Below, piece after piece: positions 27,257 through 32,979 of a stretch of 32,979 nucleotides of DNA. The notes beneath the pieces were generated by a model, which was not told the origin of the DNA, searched no databases, and saw only the letters and a list, made by a program, of their open reading frames with translations. The stretch is from Rhodocyclaceae bacterium. Lineage in GTDB: Bacteria; Pseudomonadota; Gammaproteobacteria; Burkholderiales; Rhodocyclaceae. How positions within the stretch are numbered: position 1 is the stretch's first letter; each line of letters starts with the position of its first letter. Location of the stretch: NCBI GenBank assembly GCA_016791105.1, contig JAEUNM010000023.1, positions 1-32,979 of the forward strand, read 5' to 3'. Position numbers and translations under genes: made by a program.

Positions 27257-28762
27257 TCAGCTTGCTTTTTTGGCAGCGCGCATGGCGCGATAAACTTCGG
27301 CCCAGGCGTAATTGTGGGCGTCGTCGCCAATTTCGCCGGGGGCCAGGTTCATGTAGTGCAGGGCGCCATTCAGGTCCATGGGCTGGATCATGCCGGCCAG
27401 GAAGCGGTCGACGATGCTCAGGTGGCCGGCATAGCGCTCCGGCTCCTGCTGGAACACCCAGCGGTCCACTTCGGAACCGAAGTGGTACAGACGGCCGTTG
27501 TATTCGAGCGGATAGTCCTTGACGTTCCAGCCCTTGCCCGGCGTGCCCAGGATGGGCAACTGGCACATGTTGCACACCGCCGGCAGGGTTTCCGGATAGG
27601 CCTTTTCCATATTGCCGTCCACCACGTTGTCGATGAACACGTCCCAGCACTGGCCCCAGGTGTCGTTCCAGCCGGGATATTTCTGCTCCAGCCAGGCGCG
27701 TTCGTCGGGGGTGATGCCGGCGGCCGGGTTCCACCACAGCGTGGGACGCCAGTAATAAGCACCCAGGTGCATGCCGTGGTGCGTCTGGCTCAGGTCATTC
27801 AGGAAAATGTCCCAGTACCAGGGCAGATCCAGGCCCATGTCGGTGAGCGCGCGCTCGAACTGGGCGACGATCCATTCCTCCATGAATTCCTTGAAGGACT
27901 GTTTGCGGTGCGCGAGCGGGGTGTAGTAATCCATGATCGGGCCGGTGAGCACCGAAAACAGTTTCCACGCGCCCCATACGGCAATGTCGACTCGCTTCTG
28001 CGCTTCCGCCTTGTGGCCGTTTTCGATCAGCACCTTGAGCGCCGGCCCGCCGATCTGGGCGTGGCGCGACTCATCGGTCTGGATGCTGGAAATGAGGTTG
28101 GCGAAAGTGTGGTCGCCGGCTTCGGCGGCATCGGCCGCGAGGCCGAGGAACTGCATGTTGGTGAAGCCGGTTTCGAAACTGAAGGTGAGCATGATGGATA
28201 CGCTGATCGCATCGCGCGTCATCATGATGTCGTCGAAAAAGTGACGCGCCGCGATCATGGCCCACTCGTTGGTATCGTAGGCCTTGAAAGCCCAGTCCAT
28301 CTGGCGGTCTTTGGCGACGTGCTCGTGCGGGAAATACAACTGCATCTGGCCGTGGCGGATTTCGTCCAGACAGCCCAGCGTGGACATGTTGCGCATGCCC
28401 GGCGCCTTGGAGAAGCGCATCATGCGGGCCTCCGCGCTGGCGGCGGCATATTCGCCGCGGGCGATGGCGCCGTAGTGCGCCTTCATGACCGACTTCCAGC
28501 CCGGGTCGGCATTTTCAAAAATTCGGCTGCGTTCCAGCGCGGCCTTGACCGAATAGGCGCCGGCATCCTTTTCGCGCTGCACCTTCACGTATTCGGGGTA
28601 GGTCTGCTTGTACGGCTCGTCGTACTTTTCCCAGGCGTTTTGCGGCAGCCCGAAATCGCCCGACAGCTTGGGCGGAAACAGTTCATCTTCGCTTACGTAC
28701 GAGGGGGTCCAGTTGGTGCTTCTGGCCAGGTCGTACCAGTCCATTCTGTTGAGTACAGCCAT
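27257..28762 (-). CDS. tmoA: Toluene-4-monooxygenase-type hydroxylase alpha subunit (diiron)
   Basis: A 501-residue catalytic subunit, the same length as characterised TmoA/TouA. All six diiron ligands fall at the family positions: Glu104, Glu134, His137 (MDEIRHGQ-like CLDEIRHGQ), Glu197, Glu231 and His234 (TDESRHAQ). Thr201 and the pocket residues Phe176 and Phe196 are also conserved. The residues linked to regiospecificity (Ile100, Gly103, Ala107) match toluene-4-monooxygenase. The enzyme hydroxylates toluene and related aromatics with O2 and electrons delivered by TmoF and TmoC. It is the first gene of the operon; GGAAGGAGACAAGG precedes the ATG. The substrate range in this organism is inferred. 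Confidence 0.97.
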   Translation of the reverse strand: MAVLNRMDWYDLARSTNWTPSYVSEDELFPPKLSGDFGLPQNAWEKYDEPYKQTYPEYVKVQREKDAGAYSVKAALERSRIFENADPGWKSVMKAHYGAIARGEYAAASAEARMMRFSKAPGMRNMSTLGCLDEIRHGQMQLYFPHEHVAKDRQMDWAFKAYDTNEWAMIAARHFFDDIMMTRDAISVSIMLTFSFETGFTNMQFLGLAADAAEAGDHTFANLISSIQTDESRHAQIGGPALKVLIENGHKAEAQKRVDIAVWGAWKLFSVLTGPIMDYYTPLAHRKQSFKEFMEEWIVAQFERALTDMGLDLPWYWDIFLNDLSQTHHGMHLGAYYWRPTLWWNPAAGITPDERAWLEQKYPGWNDTWGQCWDVFIDNVVDGNMEKAYPETLPAVCNMCQLPILGTPGKGWNVKDYPLEYNGRLYHFGSEVDRWVFQQEPERYAGHLSIVDRFLAGMIQPMDLNGALHYMNLAPGEIGDDAHNYAWAEVYRAMRAAKKAS

Positions 28763-29300
28763 CCTTGTCTCCTTCCGATGTGAGTCGGGAGTTCCCTAGC
28801 TCCCGAAGCAGGGCGCTTGTTTCCGCCCCTCCTTGAGGCCGCCCCGGATTGGTGCAACGCCCATGGGCGCTAAAGTTATCTGGAAGGATGAAAGACGGAA
28901 ATTAGACTTTGGTTTAGAGGTGCGGCAGGGGTTTTGGGGGGTACGGGCCTCGCGCCCGCATTTGGTGCCGGTGGAGTTGGCTGGGGTCGGAATCGAGGGC
29001 GGCAGGCGGATTGGTCGAGGCGCGGCCTTTGATTCCAGGCGGGCGCGTTTTTGCGGGGCGTGCTTTTCTGGGGGTGCGGGCGTCTCGCCCGCATTTGCCG
29101 CTGGCCGTATCGGCAAGGGCCGGTTCTGGTGATGACAGGAAACCCGATCGCAGACCGTGCGTACCGATGCCGGACATGCGGAAAAACGAGAAGTCGGCGC
29201 TCAGTGTGAGGTGATTGGCGCCGGTAACACGCTGCAGGGGATCGGCGTCAGGGCGGAATAGTTTCTTGGCGCACGCGTCTTCCGAAGGCGGCCTCCACGG
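28763..29300. other. Upstream region of the tmo operon with palindromes
   Basis: This gap should hold the tmo promoter on the minus strand. It contains a perfect 12-bp palindrome CGCCCATGGGCG at 28858-28869, about 95 bases before tmoA. There are also two related hairpins, an imperfect one at 28942-28960 and TGCGGGCG-TCT-CGCCCGCA at 29075-29093, both followed by CATTTG. I could not find a convincing TodT-type operator. No protein gene is supported here. Confidence 0.55.
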
Positions 29301-29446
29301 CCCGACGGGACAAGTTGCCCCGTCCGCATGATTTGGTGTCGCTATGCGAGGCGCGGTGGTTTGCCTTTCGCAGTCGCGAAGTGGTTGGGCCGGGATAAGT
29401 GCCCCGTCCCGCCGAGGGAAGGCAAAACCGTGGTCTGTCCCTGTTT
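29301..29446. repeat. 146-bp direct repeat, copy 1
   Basis: This segment recurs at 29512-29657 with about a dozen substitutions and no obvious indel. It begins with an imperfect hairpin (GACGGGACA, loop AGT, TGCCCCGTC) and holds the pair TTTGCCTTTCGC and AAGGCAAAACC, which can pair over the middle. Short forward frames in it look the same in both copies but do not resemble protein. Confidence 0.85.
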
Positions 29447-29511
29447 CCCCGCTGTTTCCCCGCCGAGTTGCCTTGTAGGCCCGGTGACGGGTGGGCTTGA
29501 CAGCTCCACTG

Positions 29512-29657
29512 CCGGACGGGGCATGTTGCCCCGTCCGCATCATTTGGTGTCGCTGTGCGAGGCGCGATGGTTTGCCTTTCGCACTCGCGAAGTGTCTGGG
29601 CCGGGATAAGTGCCCCGTCCCGCCGAGGGAAGGCAAAACCGTGGTCTGTCCTTGTTT
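29512..29657. repeat. 146-bp direct repeat, copy 2
   Basis: The second copy, offset by 211 bases. Its first hairpin is perfect: GGACGGGGCA, loop TGT, TGCCCCGTCC at 29514-29536. A longer-range pairing of GGTTTGCCTT (29569-29578) with AAGGCAAAACC (29630-29640) is also available, so the unit can fold into a compact structure. It may be a family of intergenic mobile repeats or a structured RNA. Confidence 0.85.
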
Positions 29658-29806
29658 GCCCTGTTTTCGCTCTGTTTTGCCTTCTGTTTTCCTTGCCCCG
29701 CCATCGATTTGGCTCTATATGGGCGCGAGATCACAACGACAGCCGTAGACGCAGTCGTCAAACCGCAATCCATTCAAAATCCCGCCTGCGCAAGGACCGG
29801 TTGCGA

Positions 29807-29826
29807 GTAATGCACTTTTGCATTAC
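29807..29826. promoter_or_regulatory. Operator palindrome upstream of the vapB-like gene
   Basis: A perfect inverted repeat with 8-bp arms and a 4-base loop (GTAATGCA, CTTT, TGCATTAC) ends 30 bases before the antitoxin start. The position and symmetry fit autoregulation by the AbrB-type antitoxin or by the toxin-antitoxin complex. Confidence 0.75.
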
Positions 29827-29856
29827 GCTGTTGCCGAGCAAATTGGAGAAACTGCC

Positions 29857-30108
29857 ATGAGTACGCTTACGGTCACGGCGCGGGGCCAGGTCACCTTCCG
29901 CAAAGATGTTTTGCAGCACCTCGGTATCAAACCTGGAGAGAAAATCGAATTGGAATTGCTGCCGGATGGCCGGGCTGAATTGAGGGCTGCCCGGCCTGGC
30001 GGCACGATAGACAGCTTCCTGGGCTTGCTCGCGGGCAAGACTACGAAAGTTGCAAGCATAGAGGAAATGAACGAAGCCGCTGCTGCCGGCTGGTCCGGCA
30101 AGGTATGA
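29857..30108 (+). CDS. vapB: AbrB/MazE-type antitoxin (VapB-like)
   Basis: An 83-residue protein. The N-terminal swapped-hairpin DNA-binding fold is visible in MSTLTVTARGQVTFRKDVLQ and LGIKPGEKIELELLPDGRAE. The C-terminal part (IDSFLGLLAGKTTKVASIEE) is the likely toxin-binding tail. The start at 29857 is supported by TTGGAGA ten bases upstream; an upstream frame to 29818 runs through the operator. The end overlaps the toxin gene by four bases (ATGA). Confidence 0.92.
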   Translation: MSTLTVTARGQVTFRKDVLQHLGIKPGEKIELELLPDGRAELRAARPGGTIDSFLGLLAGKTTKVASIEEMNEAAAAGWSGKV

Positions 30109-30500
30109 AAATCACCGTCGACACGAACGTCCTGGTTCGCGGTGTCGTGCGCGACGACGAAGCCCAGACGCGCGGGGCGGACAAGGTGCTCAAGGATGCC
30201 TCGCTGATCGCCGTGCCGCTGCCATGCCTGTGCGAGTTCGTTTGGGTGCTGCGCAAGGTGTACGGCTTCGAAAAGAGCGACATCGCCGCAGCAATCCGCG
30301 TGTTGGTGGGCACGGAGAAAGTCGCCACGAACCGGCCTGCCGTCGATGCGGGTCTGGCAGTGCTGGATGCAGGCGGCGATTTCGCCGACGGGGTGATCGC
30401 GCATGACGGAACGATGCTCGGCGGCGAAGCATTCGTGTCATTCGACAAGAAGGCAGTATCCAGACTGACCGGGCTCGGGCGAGTTGCGCGTTTGCTGTGA
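30105..30500 (+). CDS. vapC: PIN-domain ribonuclease toxin (VapC-like)
   Basis: A 131-residue PIN-domain protein. The acidic active-site residues are visible: Asp6 in VDTNVLVRGVVRDD, Glu44 in CLCEFVWVL, Asp95 in DFADGVIAH and Asp114 in FVSFDKKAV. PIN toxins cut RNA, often tRNA or rRNA, and are held inactive by the antitoxin. The ATGA overlap with the antitoxin gene is typical of a co-regulated pair. Which RNA it cuts is unknown. Confidence 0.93.
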   Translation: MKITVDTNVLVRGVVRDDEAQTRGADKVLKDASLIAVPLPCLCEFVWVLRKVYGFEKSDIAAAIRVLVGTEKVATNRPAVDAGLAVLDAGGDFADGVIAHDGTMLGGEAFVSFDKKAVSRLTGLGRVARLL

Positions 30501-30628
30501 GGGTGGGGGAGTGCCCGCGCGTAACTTCGGGTTCCGGGGTTGGATCCAAACACCTCACAAATAATTCGACCTCGGCCCTATTTTCCCTCGGGGTGCTTTG
30601 CGCGCTTGACACGGGCCGGCTAATGGGT

Positions 30629-30662
30629 GTCCCCGTTTTCTGCCCGTCCCCGTTTTCTGCCC
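30629..30662. repeat. 17-bp perfect tandem duplication (left flank)
   Basis: GTCCCCGTTTTCTGCCC occurs twice in a row. Its reverse complement contains AAACGGGGAC, which is also doubled in tandem at 32551-32582. The two elements face each other and enclose the glycine-zipper gene pair and the IS3 remnant. Confidence 0.8.
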
Positions 30663-30713
30663 GGACGTCAGAAATTTATTGGCCTTGGGCGCTTTTTCTC
30701 TTTTTTCGCGTGC

Positions 30714-31160
30714 CTACGTAGAACTGCGGAGCACCGTGAAATTACGTGTCCACCGCCCACCGCGCCATACACCCCATGCATCAGGTAACCACGGCAGAGC
30801 AAATCGCGTATGGTCAAGGATCTGGACGTCCCACCCCGTACCGCCGAAAAAGCGGAAATGGACCGTGGCAGGCGGGTCAAGACGCAGATCGGAGAACACC
30901 CCGGAGGCGTACGGCCCGGCCAAGTGAGCCGAATCCAGCAAGCGCCCATTTTGGTCAAGAAAATGGATTGACAATTGCTCTTCATAAGGTACTTCATAGG
31001 TCACAAACAACAGCAAGCCTTGATCGCACCGGACCGCGGCTTCGAGATCGCGTCCCGAAATTGCTGTGCCTGTTGGTTTTCCCGCGATCCACACCCATCG
31101 TTCGGCTCGGGCGGGCTCCGAGGAATGGGCTCGCAGCTCTACATCGTGGATAAGCTGCAC
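30714..31160 (-). CDS. Small uncharacterised partner of the glycine-zipper protein
   Basis: A 148-residue protein of unknown family, probably rich in beta strands (ERWVWIAGKPTGTAISGRDL, LLLFVTYEVPYEEQLSIHFL, TVHFRFFGGTGWDVQILDHT). There is no signal peptide or membrane segment. It starts with GTG at 31160, overlapping the last base of the TAG of the upstream gene (TAGTG), so translation is coupled. As the small cytoplasmic partner of a membrane-active-looking protein it could be an immunity protein; this is inference from layout only. Confidence 0.75.
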   Translation of the reverse strand: MQLIHDVELRAHSSEPARAERWVWIAGKPTGTAISGRDLEAAVRCDQGLLLFVTYEVPYEEQLSIHFLDQNGRLLDSAHLAGPYASGVFSDLRLDPPATVHFRFFGGTGWDVQILDHTRFALPWLPDAWGVWRGGRWTRNFTVLRSST

Positions 31161-31972
31161 TACTTGGCCCAGATCAAGTCAGTGCCAAATGCGGCCATCG
31201 CGCCGCCGACGAATGCGCCTATCGTCACGCACACTGGAGCGCCGGGGCCGCACGCTAGGCCAGCAAGCGCGCCTCCAGCGGTGCCGCCGGCAATGCCCGC
31301 AGCGGTAACGGCCCCCTCGTGCTTCACCGCATCGACTTTATCGTCAGCGGTCGCAATGGTGTACACGGAAATACTCAAGGAAAGGACCAGCAAGCCCCGG
31401 CCACCGCGCGACACTTTGCGCATGAACGGGGTAATTGACTCATTCGACTTTCCCGCAGATTCGACGATTGCGGCGTAAACGTGGTTTTTCTGGTCCGCTG
31501 CCAAGCTCGCAAATTTGGCATCGGATCCGAATAGCTTGGCCGTCTTCTTTGCGATCAGTTCGTTCAGTGTGGAGCTTGTCGGCTTGAGCTTTTCGGCACT
31601 TGCCCTACCAACCGGCGTGCTACGGCGCCGGACAAGTTGCATGACGTGATCCCGGACTCCGTGTGCCTCTTTTGACGCCTCCCGCCACGTAAGCTTGCCG
31701 GCCATGACTCGCGAATAAATTTCATCGCGGAACTCTCGCAGAAGTCTGTCGTAGTTTGCCCGAGCGGACCCATCTGCCGCTGCGGTAAACCCGGTGTTTG
31801 CAATTTCGGCCTTCAGTAGGTCAAACGCACGGTCGAATTCCTGTCTTTCATTTTGACCGCCAACGTGTCCGCTTTGCGGCGACGAGGTGCGTGCCAAGGT
31901 TCCGCCATCCACGATCGGTCGATTGGTTTTCGTTCCCAGCGGGCCACTGCCTCTTGCACCTGCACCTGCCAT
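31160..31972 (-). CDS. Glycine-zipper membrane protein, possible toxin or effector
   Basis: A 270-residue protein that I do not recognise by name. The first 40 residues are Gly/Ser/Thr-rich and disordered-looking. Residues 40-180 are charged and helical (EFDRAFDLLKAEIANTGFTA, ANYDRLLREFRDEIYSRVMA). A hydrophobic helix covers about 191-209 (GRGLLVLSLSISVYTIATA). The tail from 221 (AAGIAGGTAGGALAGLACGP and VTIGAFVGGAMAAFG) is a long glycine-zipper with two cysteines. Glycine-zipper tails occur in pore-forming bacterial effectors, but also in harmless membrane proteins. AAAGGAG before the ATG at 31972 supports the start. No secretion genes are nearby. Confidence 0.78.
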   Translation of the reverse strand: MAGAGARGSGPLGTKTNRPIVDGGTLARTSSPQSGHVGGQNERQEFDRAFDLLKAEIANTGFTAAADGSARANYDRLLREFRDEIYSRVMAGKLTWREASKEAHGVRDHVMQLVRRRSTPVGRASAEKLKPTSSTLNELIAKKTAKLFGSDAKFASLAADQKNHVYAAIVESAGKSNESITPFMRKVSRGGRGLLVLSLSISVYTIATADDKVDAVKHEGAVTAAGIAGGTAGGALAGLACGPGAPVCVTIGAFVGGAMAAFGTDLIWAK

Positions 31973-32404
31973 GGAGGGGCTCCTTTACTGACGGCATGTC
32001 AGTACAAACACGGCTCGCCCCCCGCCCCGCAGGGGGCAACACCGCTTGTACCGGGCATACGCCAACGCAGCACGACTAAGCGCAATACCGAGCCTGAGGC
32101 ACAGCCCACTGGAGATACCGGGGGCTTGGGACACCAGGGGCAGTGTGAGGTAATTTCCAAATGCGAGGCTACTCAGGATCGCGCTTCCTGGATCGTCCCG
32201 GAAAATACCAAAAATGTGTCACCCTGACCACGGTTTCGCGGCTTCGCCCGTTCAGTTTTCGCCCCATTTCGTGAAAGAAGGGGCCACCCATTAGCCGGCC
32301 CTCGTCAGGCGAGTAAAGCTCCCCACGACGGCGCCTGCCGCCGATTTTTCAGCCTCTTTTCAGGAGCAAGCCGGTCGGGTTAGCGTATCGCTGGGCTCCG
32401 AGGC
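31973..32404. other. Intergenic tract upstream of the glycine-zipper gene
   Basis: About 430 bases with no supported gene. It should carry the promoter of the minus-strand pair, but I cannot assign boxes with confidence. The right edge merges into an IS3 transposase fragment. Confidence 0.45.
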
Positions 32405-32572
32405 GGGGGAACAGGCTCAGAGCGAATGCACCGCGAACACTACGCCACGCGGCGCGAGGCGATTGATAATCTGATCGAGTACATCGGTTACTACAATACC
32501 GAAACGAGGCACAGCGCGCTGGGCTACATAAGTCCCGCCGAGTTTGAGCCTGGTAAACGGGGACCGTGGTAA
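32405..32572 (+). pseudogene. IS3-family transposase C-terminal remnant
   Basis: Only the last part of an OrfB-type integrase is left: a clear HREHYATRREAIDNLIEYIG, then YYNTETRHSALGYISPAEFE and a stop at 32572. The RHSALGYxSPxEFE signature is diagnostic for IS3 OrfB. The catalytic DDE residues upstream are missing, and the exact left edge is uncertain. The final codons run into the AAACGGGGAC repeat. Confidence 0.88.
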
Positions 32573-32582
32573 ACGGGGACAG
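32551..32582. repeat. 16-bp imperfect tandem duplication (right flank)
   Basis: TGGTAAACGGGGACCG is followed by TGGTAAACGGGGACAG. The core AAACGGGGAC matches, in inverted orientation, the duplicated element at 30629-30662. Confidence 0.8.
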
Positions 32583-32608
32583 ACCCAATGCCGTTTAAAT
32601 AAGAAAAC

Positions 32609-32639
32609 TTGTTTGCAGCCCCCTAAAATCTTGTATAAT
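32609..32639 (+). promoter_or_regulatory. Possible promoter of the IS4-type transposase
   Basis: A perfect TATAAT at 32634-32639 in an AT-rich stretch lies about 35 bases before the transposase start. The best -35 candidate, TTGTTT at 32609-32614, has a long 19-base spacer. The -10 is convincing, the -35 weak. Confidence 0.5.
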
Positions 32640-32672
32640 ACGTTATTAATTCAATTGCTTATGGTGATTAAA

Positions 32673-32979
32673 ATGACGATAGGGTTGCAAATTTCATGCC
32701 AGCCTTTTTGCTGAATTCGCTCGCCTGCTGGAGTCTGACAAATTCATCGCAGCTCACCGCGCTGATCCGACGGCCTTTACTCGAAAGCGTATCTTCACTT
32801 TCGCAATTGTTGTTTCCTGCATCGCCCAAGGATTCCTCAAAGGGCTGCAAAGCGAGCTTGACGATTTCTTCGGGCGATTAGCTGGCAATGCAGAGTTTGT
32901 TCGCCGTGCGTCGAAGAGCGCGTTCTCTCAAGCCCGGTACAAGCTTAGACATACGGTATTTCTGGCTCTCAACGATCTT
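32673..32979 (+). pseudogene. IS4-type transposase, N-terminal part, frameshifted and cut by window end
   Basis: From about 32690 the frame reads FHASLFAEFARLLESDKFIA, then ADPTAFTRKRIFTFAIVVSC and SELDDFFGRLAGNAEFVRRA followed by SKSAFSQARYKLRHTVFLAL. This is the typical N-terminal region of IS4-family transposases (DDE core not yet reached). The natural start ATG at 32673 (MTIGLQ) is in another frame; removing one A from the AAA near 32689-32691 would join them. No ATG precedes the transposase frame after an in-frame TAG. The gene continues beyond 32979. Confidence 0.75.

Noticed and set aside
27314..28783. 489-residue plus-strand frame over tmoA
   Set aside because: tmoA on the minus strand matches its family along the whole length; the forward frame is a composition artefact.
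29328..29748. Short plus-strand proteins encoded in the 146-bp repeats
   Set aside because: The two translations resemble each other only because the DNA is duplicated; ribosome binding sites and domains are absent and the unit folds as hairpins.
1..32979. tRNA or rRNA genes
   Set aside because: I looked for TPsiC-like GTTCRA contexts with flanking acceptor stems and found none that fold into a tRNA; no rRNA-like stretch was seen.

Overview
The window looks like chromosomal DNA of a betaproteobacterium. The evidence is an S10-type ribosomal protein operon with beta-like protein sequences (including an S3 with a long Pro/Ala/Arg-rich tail), high GC content, a PEP-CTERM exported esterase, and a toluene monooxygenase gene set of the kind known from Pseudomonas, Ralstonia and Rhodocyclales relatives. 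I cannot name the genus from sequence alone.

Layout. (1) 1-5723, + strand: end of tuf, then rpsJ-rplC-rplD-rplW-rplB-rpsS-rplV-rpsC-rplP-rpmC-rpsQ, tightly packed and closed by a strong rho-independent terminator. The usual next genes (rplN, rplX, rplE and so on) do not follow. Everything to the right is accessory. (2) 5956-12356, - strand: a cassette made of a frameshifted DUF4160 gene, DUF2442, a 1454-residue STAND/NACHT-type ATPase with an N-terminal PD-(D/E)XK (Cap4-like) nuclease domain, and a translationally coupled 483-residue protein of unknown family. It has the look of an anti-phage (Avs-like) defence system. (3) 13045-18853: a cysteine-less HMA-like small protein, two cupins (one frameshifted), a GDSL esterase with a PEP-CTERM tail, a ferritin-like predicted metal-dependent hydrolase and a SAM methyltransferase. 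(4) 18927-28762, - strand: a complete toluene-4-monooxygenase-type operon tmoABCDEF, a FadL/TodX-type outer-membrane hydrocarbon channel, and a TodS/TodT-type two-component system. (5) 28763-32979: an intergenic tract with palindromes and a 146-bp direct repeat, a VapBC-like toxin-antitoxin pair with a clear operator palindrome, a coupled pair encoding a glycine-zipper membrane protein and a small partner, an IS3 transposase remnant, and the start of an IS4-type transposase cut by the window end.

How it works together. In region 4, toluene or a related aromatic would enter through the TodX-like channel. It would be sensed by the PAS domain of the hybrid kinase, which signals to the FixJ/NarL-type regulator, and be oxidised by the diiron hydroxylase (TmoA/B/E) with effector TmoD, Rieske ferredoxin TmoC and reductase TmoF. 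Region 2 is probably an intracellular sensor-effector in which the ATPase triggers the nuclease. Regions 2 and 5 contain defence, toxin-antitoxin and transposon parts, so the stretch after the S10 operon behaves like an integration hotspot.

Three genes (DUF4160, one cupin, the IS4 transposase) appear to be broken by single-base indels in or next to short homopolymers. These could be real pseudogenes or assembly errors.
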